A DNA stretch of 64,000 bases from Akebia trifoliata (Eukaryota; Streptophyta; Magnoliopsida; Ranunculales; Lardizabalaceae), in the NCBI GenBank assembly GCA_017979445.1, contig CM030711.1, positions 13,714,422-13,778,421 of the forward strand, in the 5' to 3' direction. Made by a program: the position numbers and the translations under genes. This document shows, piece after piece, positions 11,596 through 24,160 of the stretch (position 1 is the first letter of the stretch; each line of letters begins with the position of its first letter). The notes beneath the pieces were generated by a model, which was given only the letters and a program-made list of their open reading frames with translations, made no database searches and was not told the origin of the DNA.

Positions 11596-11949
11596 GGGTC
11601 CCTTTCAGCAACAAACATTTTGGCAAAACATTTTTCAAAACATGGGTTAGAGGTTTTGGAATGGGCTGATTTTTGGTGAGGATGATCTCTACGGTGAGGA
11701 GATCATCCTCATCAAAAATCAGCCCATTCCAAAACTTCTAGCCCCATGTTAATAGGTTGAAAAATTGTGAACCGTCCATTTTTTGTAAACCATTTTTGAT
11801 GGGTTAGAAGTTTTGGAATGGGCTGATTTTTGGTGATGATGATCTATTCCCTGTAGAGATCATCCTCACCAAAAATCAGCCCATTCCAAAACCTGTAACC
11901 CATATTTTCAAAAATGTTTTGCCAAAATGTTTGTTGCTGAACATTTCCC
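11596..11949. mobile_element. Fold-back MITE, end-type D (copy 1)
   Basis: Starts GGGTCCCTTTCAGCAACAAA and ends with the inverse of AGGGAAATGTTCAGCAACAA. Outer arms carry 'cattttggcaaaacattttt'. The inner core is the same as in type A. Flanked by (TA)n. Confidence 0.8.
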
Positions 11950-11972
11950 TATATATATATATATATATATAT

Positions 11973-12290
11973 ACAAACAAGGACCATGTAAAGCGTGGAC
12001 CAGGGTCCACATTTGAGCTATGTGGACTGCCGTAGTGTTGCAAATGACAACTCAGCCTCTTGTTTGTAGTCTAGATTGGGCTTGAAAGAAAAATTCTTCT
12101 CCAAAAAAGGTATTTTTTGACATTGGATTTTGAGCTTAAAAACGGACAATCATTGAACTCCTAGATTAAAATTTAAATCTAGTGGTGAAAAATCTCTTTT
12201 TCCAATTTTGTTTTTTAGAGAGTTAACAAAATTTTATATTCTACATACATGTGACACCCGATGGTGTATTTGGGCACTACGTTGACATCT
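11973..12290. other. Noncoding interval between two (TA)n tracts
   Basis: No gene. It holds a small palindrome, GTGGACCAGGGTCCAC, at about 11996, and a tract resembling 8760-8930. No inverted ends found. Confidence 0.4.
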
Positions 12291-12719
12291 ATATATATAT
12301 ATGGGGACAGTTTGAGGGACATAATCAAAAATAGAAATCGTGACGAAACATCTTGAACGTTGGATTTTATAAGATTGGACAATCAAGATCTAACTTTTAC
12401 AATTGTATAACATCGACAAAAATCGAAAAAGTAAAAAAAAATTGAGTAATTACAAATAAACCCTTAAAATATTATAACCACCTCCCCCTTCCTTTTAAAT
12501 TAAAAAAATGTGGGTTTTCCCTCTCATTCTCTCTCTCTTTTTATACGTTCTCTGGTCTAAAACTCTAGTTCTCTTCACCTAATTGAATCAAAGTACCTAA
12601 ACCTTGAAGAATCGAACCGAATCAGATCAAAGAACCCTTAAAAATCGACAAACCGAATCGCATCAAAGAGTCCTAAAGCTCCTTCTCCATTGAGGTTTGT
12701 GTTTTCTACCATACTATTT

Positions 12720-15266
12720 AACCAAAATGAGTAGATGGAAATTTTTTTTTTTCCAATCCCATAAGTTTTAAGGAACTCCCTAAAGCCAAAGGATTGACAA
12801 AAAAATATTTCTACAACATTTAAGAGAACAATGAACAAATCCAATAACACACATTTGGCTGCACCCAGAGGAAAACCAATTCACTCTGCATCCTTTTTAG
12901 TAAAATGTATAATTTTCCCTTTTGTGAAGTTCTAAGCCAACCATGTTATAGACTTTTACCACAAGGACGATTAATGTATTGATTTAATCAAATACTGAAC
13001 CAAGATGAGAAATATTATGCTTCAAAAATTCATTTCTAATAAGCCCTTATAGTTTCCTCGGTCATATTATTTAAAGTTTCCACTACACTTGTAGTCATTT
13101 TTTCCCCACCAGAAGAGCTAACTTGGTTAGAATTTCATGACCTTTCTAATCGTCAGGACCATCTAATTATGTCATTTTGGTTTGGAAATGCTTAGGGGAA
13201 CACATTGAACAAATTTTTTTTTTTTTTTATGCAGGACTGAAAAGTAATGAAGATATTAATTTCAATGAAAGATTTAATATCATTCAATTTTAATGTTTTG
13301 TTAATTGATATCTCCCGTATTTAATGTTGTTGTTTTTAAGAGTACTTTCAAAATGGTTAAATCCTATGTAGTGTTCATAGGACGAACCAACTTGGGAAGA
13401 ATGTCATAAATAGGTTAATGGTATAGGGGAGCATATCACAGATTGTTTGGTTTGTACGAAGAAGTAGAAAGATATTTATCCAAGATCAACGTAGACGATA
13501 TGGAGTTGAACATCAACCCCTTGATAATGAAATGAATGGATGCAAGAGGCTGCAGACCTATGTTTTAATTGTTTCCATTGTTTTAATCTTCTTGCTAATG
13601 TATTGTTGACATTACAAGTAAAATGGAACACCATTTTTAGGCATAAGTGATTAATGCTAATATGTAAGTAAATTTGTATTCATTAAGCTTAAGTGATTAA
13701 TGTTAATATGCAAGGATTCATGGTGCATTTGGTGGCTATAGTCACTTTTTTTTTTTTATCCCAGTGACATTAGAAACCATTTTCATGGTATATATGTTTG
13801 GCTTGTTATAAGTGATGCAACACAATGTTCGTGTCCTGTGATAAGTTTGTGGGTTGCAGCACATGTCTTCTTTATCTCTATTTATAAATTAATTAGTAGT
13901 ACTAAAGAGTAGATCACACATGGGTCTAATATGAGGGTCTGTTGGAGATTGATTCAGAAATCATGGAGCAAATACTTCAAGCTGCATGGTTATCAGATAG
14001 GGAGAGAGGTTTAAAAAATAAATTCTTTAAACACCTTGTGTTCCACAAGTTAAAATTAGACAAGAAGTTTGTTGTGAATACAATGAGAATCTAGTTTATT
14101 CATTTGGATGCCACAAAAGTTTAATTTCTACAAGTTTTAGTTGTGAACTATTAGAATAAATCAAAAGTTTGAGTTCCCTTGTTTATTGTGGCTAGTGTAG
14201 AACTTCCCATCGTACTAAATGCTAATGACACTTGTTTGAAAGCTTGTGGTAAAACTTATTTTTAGATTGAAATTGTTGAAAATGATTGTAATCGGATCTA
14301 CTTCTACCATGAATTTGATTGTGCAAGCTAATATAAGAAACCTGTGGAATCAGATATGTTTCCATTCATAGAAATCTAATAGCATTTGGAACTAGTGATT
14401 CCATGGGTCATCCATTGAGGAGTTTTTGAAGAAAAACAAGAAGAATGTGACACTTTGTAGGTTTAGTATCAGGACTTTTATTAGTTGGTTAAGATTTTTG
14501 GAAAAGTCTAACTAAACCATCAAAAGAATTAAACCACTTTTTTTCTTTGTTTAACTTTAAGTCGTTTCTAATTTAAAATTTAAAACCATGTAATCAATAA
14601 TTGGTTGTGGATTCCACACCTCCCTACGCCTTTACTTACCTTGGATCACTAGACCTTCAATAGACTCCATTCTTATTCCAGTTGTTTTTGCCCCTCTAAT
14701 TCTTTTGCTATGGTATTCTCTCACAATTAATTTGTAAACCCCCAAATTGATATTTCCACCTAATGATATTCTCTCACAATTAACTTCATCCAAAAATTAC
14801 AAAACCAACATTTTTGTTTGACAAGTAACCTAATCATATTCACTCACAATCACCAAAGATTGCAGAGCTTGAAAGACTATGTCTTTTAGGGCTTGTGGTA
14901 TGTTTCTATAAGGCTTATTTAGCAGACCATTGCCAAATCAGAATCAAACCATTCATGTGGGTTGCTATCTAGAAACATTCATTTATGCAATGACTAATAC
15001 AAAAACAATTGGGAATCTATACGGATGGTAAGCAGTCAATAACATACAAGGATACTTCAATTCTAGCAGAGACAAAATAATGAGGCCATCAAACAGTCTT
15101 CTCATTGATGTCCCCCTGATAAGTTTTTGATAAAATATGGAAGCCAAAAAAATAATAACCAGTAAGTCAAATTTGTTACAAATAAAATCAAAACTTATCA
15201 TATCTCTACTATTGTCTAAAGTCAACTTTCTTCTTTTGCCATAGCCGATCAACCATACTGTCAACA
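12720..15266. other. Interior of the long-inverted-repeat element, no recognised gene
   Basis: AT-rich with several T tracts. Short exon-like open stretches occur, for example around 13440-13560 and 13940-14090 on the plus strand, but none resembles a family I know. They could be remnants of an internal gene. Confidence 0.4.
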
Positions 15267-15271
15267 GCTTC

Positions 15272-15791
15272 TGTAGATGCAAGAAATTGCTCTACACTTT
15301 TCTTCTCTCTTAGCTCAAGCGGACCTGCAAACCAGCCCACTCCGACGATCAAGTTAGACAAATTGATCAGTGTAATTTAGTTTTTTTTTTAGAGAAGAAG
15401 AAATCGAACCTTTTTTACCCATAGCTCTCTTCCTTTTATAGGCATTGATCTAGTTTGATTTCTGTGCCACCCTTTGAGGTGACCTAGGGCAGTTAGCTCA
15501 CTCCCTGACAAGTCAGCTGCAGGAGTTGTTACAACTGCCCTGCTACTTCTGGGATGACGTGAGTTGTTACCGTTGTCAATCAACTGTCGCATATGTCAGA
15601 TCCGTACAACCGACCTATGCTGCCATTACCCGTACTACCTAACCTATCGGTGACTCGAGTCCAAGCTCAATCATCCATTGGCACCCGAGGAGTTCAATAT
15701 ACCGGGCTTACCTATCAGGCCATCCGAGCTTTGGAGATGCATCCGAGCTTAAATTCCTGCCACGTGTCATTATTTCAGAATTTCCCCCACA
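15272..15791 (-). repeat. 3' LTR of the outer gypsy element
   Basis: 520 bp; on the plus strand it starts TGTAGATGCAAG and ends TTTCCCCCACA. Near-identical to 36818-37337. Confidence 0.95.
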
Positions 15792-15803
15792 ATACCCCCT
15801 CTT
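15792..15803 (-). other. Polypurine tract of the outer gypsy element
   Basis: Reads AAGAGGGGGTAT on the minus strand, directly before the 3' LTR (TGTGGGGG). Confidence 0.75.
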
Positions 15804-16168
15804 GAGGGCTCGGGCAGATTGCTCGGGCGCTCGAGAATACTAATAAGAAATTGGTGAGTTGACATGTGGCAGCCTTCCATTGGATCTCGGCTAGGATTAA
15901 TGATTTCTTTATAGCGAATCGTTACTTAGCCTTTTCGTCTTTCGAGGGCGGCGGTCAGTTGGGCTGTTTTTGTAGTGTGCGTCCTGTCTGTTGGTTTAAA
16001 CGGTGCAATTATTGCATATAGTGCACGTGGCGCCCAGAGAATGGCTCGATTCGCGTGAAAAGGGACGAACGGTCATATCGGATCCCTCAGCGTTTAATGC
16101 CTCATCATTACTGATCTGAGAAATCCCGTCCGTTGATCCCAAGTGCATATCACGAGGCCCTTCTCATC

Positions 16169-16176
16169 TATAAATA
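16169..16176 (+). promoter_or_regulatory. TATA box of the antisense gene in the outer gypsy element
   Basis: TATAAATA about 250 bp upstream of the plus-strand ATG at 16423. It indicates that the antisense gene has its own promoter rather than using an LTR. Confidence 0.55.
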
Positions 16177-16648
16177 TCCCTCCCATTTCTAATTTCCAAC
16201 TTCACTTTGATCTCCCTTGCCGTTACTCTGCCCAATCGTTCCCTCGCGATCCCTTTGTCTTCACTTACATTTCTGACCGTGCCTCCGCTGTGCCATTCCG
16301 CCGATCGTTGCCCAGCGACCAGAAGCTCCTGGTTTCTCTTTAGGAGGACGTAGCGTAAAGGTAACCTTGTCAAGGTCCTTCCCCTCTCCTCTGCCCCTTC
16401 CATTTCACCTTTTTTCTTCTAAATGGCCAGGGGGAAGTCCTATTCCCCCGTTCGCCCTCCACTGGACACCGTCCGGGATACCTTTGGTGTCCCTAGCGGC
16501 GTGGGTCTGTCCTACGTGGACGAGACCTGTATCCAACGCGAATGTTCCCCAGGTACCTCTGTGGTATGATGGGGGCAATTGAAGGCTGGCCTCCGAGTTC
16601 CCCTTAGCAAGCTAACTCGAGAGGTTCTGAACTTCTTCAGGAGGGCTC

Positions 16649-18369
16649 TGTAGACACCCCATTTTTGCATCCGCCTGATTAATCAACTCGTCAACCCGAT
16701 CGCAATGATTCCCAATGATGGATATGTATTCCATTGCTTTATTTTGTTATCTGATATGTTTCAAAAATCCGGATGAGGTATCTCGAATTGACAAAATCTT
16801 AGAAATCACGCTACGTTAGGAAAATACGACCCCAGAAATATAGAAATCATCATCTTGCAGATCAAAAAGAAGTTTCACGATAAAAATCACTAAAAATTGA
16901 CCAAATTATCAAAATACCATTAACCTCAAAATAACCCTAGAGCCTACGTTACGCTTAGGAAAACTCTCTCGAACACATAAAATAACAAATCGGAACCAAA
17001 TAAATCATTTCGCCAATTTTAACAGAATTCGACAAAATTACGAAAATGCCACTCATAAAGTTCATGACCATTTCACACAAAATTTTTTTATAAATGACAC
17101 AAACTAATACTTCCATTGAATTCCTTACGAAAAATCGATTCTAAAACATCCTAGAACATTAAAAACTGACTTAAAACGTGAAAAGTCCTCTCCGGGGGCA
17201 AAACAGTAATTTCACAATTTTTATAATTAAAAAATTCGAAATTAATAAATAAAACATTAAATAATTAAAGTGAAACATTAATGAAATTAATTTAAAATTT
17301 TGAACCGAAGAAATCGATCAATCGGGTTTTCAAGTAAAATTGTTGAGGGTTCGTGAGATATTTCTTTAAGGACCCCTCCATTTGGGGGTCCAAAGAATTA
17401 AAGATATTTTAGAGGGGGGTTCTCCCAAAATTTAAAGTCAATCAAGTAAGACTAAAGTCAATGTATTAAAGTCAATCAAGTGAGACTAAAGTCAAAATTA
17501 AAGTCAATTAAGCAAGACTGAAGTCAAGATATTAAAAGTCAATCAATTAAGACTAAAGTCAAAACATTAAAAGTCAATCAAATAAGACCAAAAGTCATAA
17601 TAGAGTTCTAATTAAATAATAACTAAATCTAATAGAGTTCTAACTTAAAAACAATTCTACCTAAAACAATTCTAATTAAAACACAATTCTACCTAAAACA
17701 AGTCTAACTAAAACACAATTCTAATTAAATACTAACTCTATCCAAATCAACCCCTAAAAACATCTATAAATAGAGGTGCTCACACCCTATTTTCGTATAA
17801 AATCATAAACCCTAAGAGAAGTAGGTCTAAAAGCCCCCTAGCCTCCCATAAACCCTAGTTTTGGAGCCCCAACTCCTTACCTAACATCCTCCCTTCGATT
17901 TTAGCATAAGAAACGCCTAAAAGCCTTCCAAAAACATCCTAAAATCCACGAAAAACTTAAAGAGTTCAGATCCAAAAATAAGGAGATACCTTGCCTCGGA
18001 GATCCGAAATCAAATCCGGAGACAGAACGAAGTAAGGGAGTACGGTACAAGGAGCTATTTTTGTCAGATTTGAAGGAACAAAATCCTTACTATCGGAAAG
18101 GTATAAAATTTTTTATTTTTATTTTATCTAGGTTTTTAGCAATGTGATTTATTTGGAAAGTTAGTAGAGACCGACTTTGGCCGGGCGGGATTGGTGCCTA
18201 ACACCTTCCAACCCCGTAACGTGATCCCCGGACTCTTTTTCTCTTTCGTAGATTAGTTTGCCTTTTTTAGAGTCAGTTTGGTTCCTAGACCTTAACAACT
18301 AGGTGGCGACTCCCAAACCTCAAGGGTCAAAAGCGGATCCGCGCACCCCGCGGATCGAGGGCGCTTTCA
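16649..18369 (+). repeat. 5' LTR of the nested gypsy element
   Basis: Starts TGTAGACACCCCATTTTTG and ends GGGCGCTTTCA. The middle (about 17440-17600) has a short internal repeat, 'aaagtcaatcaa..aagact', several times. A TATA-like CTATAAATAG lies at about 17764. Confidence 0.95.
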
Positions 18370-18370
18370 G

Positions 18371-18388
18371 TGGCAACTCCACTGGGGA
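18371..18388 (+). other. Primer-binding site of the nested element
   Basis: TGGCAACTCCACTGGGGA one base after the LTR; TGG is the complement of the tRNA CCA end. The tRNA is not identified here. Confidence 0.8.
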
Positions 18389-18618
18389 CTATTGAGGATC
18401 AAACTTGAAAAACCCAAAGTATGGGAGCATTGCCAAGATGATCTAGTTTTTTTTTTATTATTTAGTTCTATTATTTTATTTATTTTTTTCTGTTTATTTA
18501 TTTTTTGACTTGATTGTGGATGATTTTGAGTATTGCATTTTTTTCCCCAATTAAGGATTACTTTTGATGACCCCTAAATAATGAAAGATTCAAATTGACC
18601 TATGAAAATGATGGAATG

Positions 18619-19172
18619 ATGAAGGTTGGACAAAAATATTAAAACGTTTTTACAGAATATTCTAGTAAGAATTAAGTTTGGGAACCTATTAATAAAACTT
18701 AGATCTTCTCGAGTAGATTAATTTAGAACCTGAGTTCACTCAATTTCGTTATCGGAAGCCTTAGATATCATCGATGCAAGTTCAATCCGTAAATCTGAAA
18801 TTATTTCTGAATGAAGGTTGGGACAGCAATGTTAAAACGTTTTTACAGAATATTCTAATGAGAACTAAGTCTGGGCACCTATTAATAAAATGTAGATCTC
18901 ATCGAGTAGATTAATTTAGAATCTGAGTTCAATCAATTTCGTTATCGGAAGCCTTAGATATCATCGATACAAGTTCAATCTGTAAATCTGGAATTGTTTC
19001 TGAATGAAGGTTGGGACAACAATGTTAAAACGTTTTTATAGAATATTCTAGTGAGAACTAAGTCTGGGCACCTATTAATAAAATGTAGATCTCATCGAGT
19101 AGATTAATTTAGAACTTGAGTTCACTCGATTTTGTTATCGGGATCCTTAGATATCATTAATGCAAGTTCAGA
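18619..19172 (+). repeat. 192-bp tandem repeat, about 2.9 copies, in the nested element leader
   Basis: Units start with 'atgaaggttgg' at 18619, 18811 and 19003, an exact 192-bp period. Each contains 'gtagattaatttagaa' and 'gttatcgg'. Confidence 0.9.
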
Positions 19173-19479
19173 TTGTATTTTCCTAATTCACAGAAAATCC
19201 GAATTTATCTAATGTTGGCACAATTAATGTTCCTGAGAGTGAGCTCATCTCAACCATTGTCATTCTATCATCAATGTAACATCTATTGGAATCTCGATTT
19301 ATTTTGGATCACCCAAAAGTGATCATTGATTGGACCTTAAAAATTATAAAAATTATGCCTATTGCAATGTTTGTTTGATCAATTATTATATGCCATGCTC
19401 ATTAATTGATTTGCCATGATCTTGATTAGATATATAGTAGATGTGCTTATTTGTGATTTTAATAATGTTATTGGATTAG

Positions 19480-20290
19480 TATTTATTTTGGCTAATATTT
19501 ATGTGAAATCCAATGTATAATAGTTTGATTTGGCTCATGGACCCATTTGTTTGAAAAACGTCCCGGGCACACCCCATCCTGTTTTGCACACACCACTAGC
19601 ACGTTTATATTATTGCATTGCACGTTACACGTCCCATATAGCCAACGTGGCACTAGTGCGTGACCCGGTCTCTTCGGAAATGCGACGTCATTCATGAAAA
19701 CCACAACTCCAGTCACGTACCTTAGGGTATATCAAACTGGGGCATCAATACTGTCTGATCAGGTGATTTTGAGAGGTATATTGATGTACCCAGGCTGGAG
19801 TAACCTGAGCCTTTGACCTATTGTGAGCCACACAGTCACATGTCCCGATTGCCAACGTAGTACTAATACGTGGTCGGTCCCCTCGTGGGATGCCAAACCA
19901 TTTATGAAAGCTACAACTCTTGACTCGTACCTATAGGTATGTAAAAGATAATCTAAGTATATAAATTGCACTTCTTGGTCAAAACCGGTGCCTAAGCAAG
20001 ATCTTGCCCCGCTGTACCCTACTGTACGAGGGGGATAGACTACGTCTATTCTAGACGAGAGGTATTTAAGTGGGCCCTTGCTCAGCATTGTGCGCCACCT
20101 CTCAACTGGAGATCAAACTGGCTGTTTTTGGCTTCAGAGAAGTGAATTGAGGTTTTAGATTATCACCTATACGGTATATCAAACCAAGTCACCACGTATC
20201 GAAAGGTATATAGGTGTGCTTGGGCAAAGGTGGCCAGAAAAATTGCATTGCACGTAGTAAACCTAGAGTCTAGAAGCCTTCCTATAGGTC
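19480..20290 (+). repeat. Diverged repeats in the nested element leader
   Basis: 'agccaacgtggcactagtgcgtg' (about 19636) and 'tgccaacgtagtactaatacgtg' (about 19850) head two related stretches. 'ggtatatcaaac' also recurs at about 19725 and 20173. No coding content; ORFs crossing this region are not conserved-looking. Confidence 0.6.
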
Positions 20291-20299
20291 ACGACCCGA

Positions 20300-22200
20300 A
20301 CTGACTATGGGTGTTCCCGGGTTGCTTTATTCAATCCAACCAACAGGTAAGTGGGCGGACCGATCCAGAATAATCAAACAAAACCTGCGATATCGGTCTG
20401 ACCCAATCGATGAAATGTACCGATTAATTTGAACCAATTAAACCAGGTGGCCCAATTGACAAATGAATCAAACTGATCAATGCGAAATCAGTTAGACTAA
20501 TTGGTTTCTCTTTTAAAGATCCAGACCACTTTGTATAGAAAGATTTAATCTTAGGATCAAATTAATTTGTCTGATCAAAGGTTCAATCCCAATCAGGGGT
20601 AGACCCGTGCCTAACCTTTCTCACTTTCTTGGTCACCATAGACTTATAATGCATTTGGATTCGATATTTCCCATCGAACTTGGGCTATTCTATATCGAAA
20701 CTTTAATCATGTGGTTAAGAGTCAAACCTTTAGAGTCAATGGTTAACCTTGGTTTACTTCCAATCGGGTGATAATTGGTCCCAAATATTTTAAACCCTCA
20801 TCTGTGTCATTTTGGGTCCGTCAAAAGAGTCGTCTAGTCAAAGTACCAATGTTAAGTTCAAGTAGTCCATCCACCCAGAAGGACTTTCTCTCTTTGTAGA
20901 TAATTGTCCCTGAGTTTTCTTTGAGTTTCAATCAAGTTTTTGTCAGTCTTTAAATCCAGTAGTCGAGTTTGTCAATCAATGTTTTTCAATTCCAATAAAA
21001 TATAGAAGCTTCTGATTATCATATGTGTAATAATGATGTGAGCATAATATCTAACATGAGGATTGACTTAGAGCTTACTAATCAAACTTAATAAATATTG
21101 GAATTAAAGAGTACACTCAAGAAGTGCAAATGGGAACTACATTTTCCTTAGAAGAACATGAGAAGAATAATAAATTTACTTGAGAAATTCAACAACGTTC
21201 CTGCATGGTCTCGTGAGAATATATGGATATATTGCACCAAAATAGATCAAATCCTAAAGTTGAGGGTGAATTTCAAAATCAAATATTATCAAGAATGATG
21301 TATTTGAAACCATCAACAAAGGTATTAAGATCTGCAAAGAAGGGATTCATCATGTTTTTCATTTAAGAAAGAAGAGTTCTCATTCGCGAAAGAATATAAT
21401 ATTTTTTTTCGAAGTTTGGAAAGGATTGAACAAGTCAACGTCAAATACAAAGAAGTCAATCACACTCAACTTTGTAAAAAATGACCGAAGATTTCTCTTT
21501 ATCAGAAAAAGACTGAAGATTATTCCTTCTCAGAAGAAGACTAAAGAATATTCATTCTTCAAAAGGAAACCTTACTCGACAGCGCAATCCAAATATCGAA
21601 TTCCTGAAACTTCGACCAAGTCAAGCAGCATTCACCAAAGGAGGCCTTCTTTGGTCGAACAATTATCCTATCTTACCAAAAAAGAAAAAAAAAACCTTCT
21701 TTAGCCCCTCGCAACCTTTTAAAAGAAAAATAAAATAGCCTCTTCTTTCTAAACCATACCGACCAACCTTGGGAGGGAATCTTAGTATGAACTACGTTTT
21801 GACCTGATCCTAAAAGAAAAAATAAATATATTTGGGGTACGTAGGCAACCTGAGAAGTTACTTCAGGCCCGGTCATGAAAAAAAATATATTCTCTTAAGG
21901 AAAGTATCATCCAAAAGGAAAATCCCCTATTAAAAGGTTCAAAAGAAGATAATGTCAAACTAGGGGCATCATCAAAAAAAAAGAAAAAGAATACCAAACT
22001 AGGGGCATAAAAAAAAAAGAATCAAAAGAATTTACAGAAAATAATGACAAAAAAAAGTGAATATTAGACTAGAGGCATTTTGGGAAGTTGAGCCTTTTAC
22101 CCTTTCTTTCTAAACCATGTCCTAAGCCTACCTATTAAGTCCCCCTGAATGTTAATTGATTCGGTTAAGGTGCAAGGAACTAAGAAGTTGTCGAGTTAGT
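20300..22200 (+). other. Untranslated interior of the nested element
   Basis: No gag or protease reading frame is visible here, where Tat-type elements carry them. The sequence is AT-rich with A-rich tracts near 21960-22060. Confidence 0.55.
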
Positions 22201-22209
22201 TATTCAAGA

Positions 22210-22430
22210 TCATCAAGAAAAAAAGAGAAGCCCGCTAAGTCGAAAACTCGAAAAGGCGACTTAGGCAAAATTTAGGGCATAACCATAAAAAAAGAAAGCC
22301 TGCTAGGTTGAAAACCTGAAAAGGCGACTTAGGCAAAAATCAAGGCATCATCAAAAAAAGAAAAATAAAGCCCGCTAGATTGAAAACCTAAAGAGGCGAT
22401 CTAGGCAAAAATTAGGGCATCATCAAATGG
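22210..22430 (+). repeat. About 70-bp tandem repeat, three copies, each able to form a hairpin
   Basis: Units around 22229, 22297 and 22369 read 'agcccgctaagtcgaaaac' then 'ggcgacttaggcaaaa'. The first and last parts pair (ctaagtcg with cgacttag; likewise ctagattg/cgatctag in the last unit). Confidence 0.75.
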
Positions 22431-22820
22431 GAGAAAATGTCCTATCAAAAAGAAAAATTCAGAAGGAAGCTTGTGCAGAAACTAGAAAATGGATAACCAT
22501 TCATGCCACAATATTCAATTTTTAACCAAGAGCTTACATCCAACGAAGACAGTGTTGAAGTCAAAAAAATCAGAAATCATCTTGAACATTGTAGGATCTT
22601 CAAAATTATGTTTACTTGTTTAAGTGTTCGCTAATGGAAGATGTAGAATCATCAACCACTTTGAAGAGAAAGATCTTCTATTCTAATATTTATCAAGAGT
22701 TTTTAAGTCTTGCTCAAGCATTTTTCAAAAATAATTATCAATTCTTTATTGCACATATGATAATCTTAAGAGTCTTAAATTTAAGAGAATGTCAGTTCTT
22801 CTATCTGTCATACATCAGAG

Positions 22821-23786
22821 TCCGTATTTTTCAAGCGTAAGCCATTCCATCAGTCTCGTAGTCAAGTCCCAGTTAAAGCCAACCTTGAAACTAGGGGCAT
22901 TTTTGAAGGTCATTTAATTCCAGTCGATGTGCCTTATATAGATGTAGAGATGACCGGGGATAAGGAGGGGCTTCACGCCTTTCAGTTCACATCTATCAAT
23001 CATATCCAAAGGGGAGAAGGAAGGATAAAGGCAAAGTTATCAAACCTAATGGTCGGACGAATGATGAAGAAGGCGGGATATCGTCCGAAACAAGGGTTAG
23101 GGCCTAAAGGAAAAGGCAGGGTCACTTTGATCAGCATACGAAAACACATTCCCTACTTTGGTCTTAGATTCAAGCCTACGAGGAAGGACATCTCTGATAT
23201 GAAGGATAAAAAGAGGGAGCTTCGACTTGCACGAAGACAGAACTGAGAGCCTAATGTGTGGAACTTGGGTAAAGTACCACATATCAACATCAGCTTCCCA
23301 CCATCCTTGAAGAAGTCAGATGACCCAGCAGAACTGCCATCGACAAACCACACAGGAGAACCAAGAGTTGTAAGTATCGAGCCCGTTCATTCGCAAGAAG
23401 ACTCGTTCGTTGAGTCCCCACATTCCTTTACAGATGGCATGGACATCTTGTTTGGAGGGGATTCCGAATGGAGTCAAAATGAGGAAGAAGGAGAGCCCGC
23501 CGAGGCGGAAGTCGCAATATGCGAAGAAGAGAAATCACTGTTCCCCTTTCAAATTGATTGGGGATCTGTCATAATTTCAACCACCCTACAAATTCCTGCG
23601 CCCGGATTTGACGACAGTCATCCGGAAGTGATGGTTATATCTGAACCGTCAAGGGAGCCACTCTCCCGATTTATCCGCCCTGCAGAAGAAGGGCAAGTTT
23701 TCAAAAATTGGGAGGAATACCCAATCACTCATGAGGCTGCCATGGGGTCCAGAATCCCTACGGCCTCAAAAAAAAAACGTCATTAG
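22821..23786 (+). pseudogene. G-patch-containing remnant of the nested element polyprotein, upstream of RT
   Basis: One open frame with a single in-frame stop (TGA at 23244-23246). The central part, LMVGRMMKKAGYRPKQGLGP, has the spacing of a retroviral-type G-patch (GY...GLG...G), which in Tat-type elements sits between protease and reverse transcriptase and is thought to bind RNA. The downstream part is acidic, ending in KKKRH. A protease Asp-Ser/Thr-Gly motif is not visible upstream, so gag and protease appear deleted. The RT frame follows in another frame after a 375-bp low-complexity spacer. Confidence 0.6.
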
Positions 23787-23894
23787 CAAAATCTCATCTG
23801 CCCGAGGACCATAATGAGCCCTCGTCCTTGGAGTAAGACTGTTTTGGGGGCTCACCTTCGTTGCTAATGAATTTGCATGATTTTTCTTTATCTT

Positions 23895-24070
23895 GTTTCA
23901 GGAATACAGATAGTCCACAAAATCTAAAAAAATCAAAAAATTTTTCAAAATCCAAAAAAATAAAAAATCTTTCAAAATTCAAAAAAATCAAAAACTCTCC
24001 AAAATTCAAAATAATCAAATATTCTCAAAAATTCAAAAAAATCAGAAATCTTCAAATACCCAAGGTTTTC
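23895..24070 (+). repeat. A/T-rich short tandem repeat between the G-patch and RT frames
   Basis: About seven copies of a 22-26-bp unit built on 'ttcaaaattcaaaaaaatcaa'. It gives a lysine/serine-rich open frame that I do not regard as a protein. Confidence 0.7.
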
Positions 24071-24160
24071 AAAGAATTTACTCAGTTGAATGAGCCTTGT
24101 GACAGAACAGAATATGAAAGAGAATAATACGACTTTGACCTCGAGCTCGACTTTGATCTC

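Noticed and set aside
16164..16403. 79-codon minus-strand frame near the 3' LTR of the outer gypsy element
   Set aside because: Shadow of the plus-strand leader of the antisense gene; no domain and wrong place for gag-pol.
19492..20088. Minus-strand frames of 74 and 109 codons
   Set aside because: Antisense to diverged noncoding repeats of the nested element leader; no family resemblance.
21426..21704. 92-codon Lys/Ser-rich frame in the nested element
   Set aside because: A-rich composition in an untranslated region; no resemblance to gag.
23861..24127. 88-codon Lys-rich frame just before RT
   Set aside because: Product of the 'ttcaaaattcaaaaaaatcaa' repeat; low complexity in all frames.
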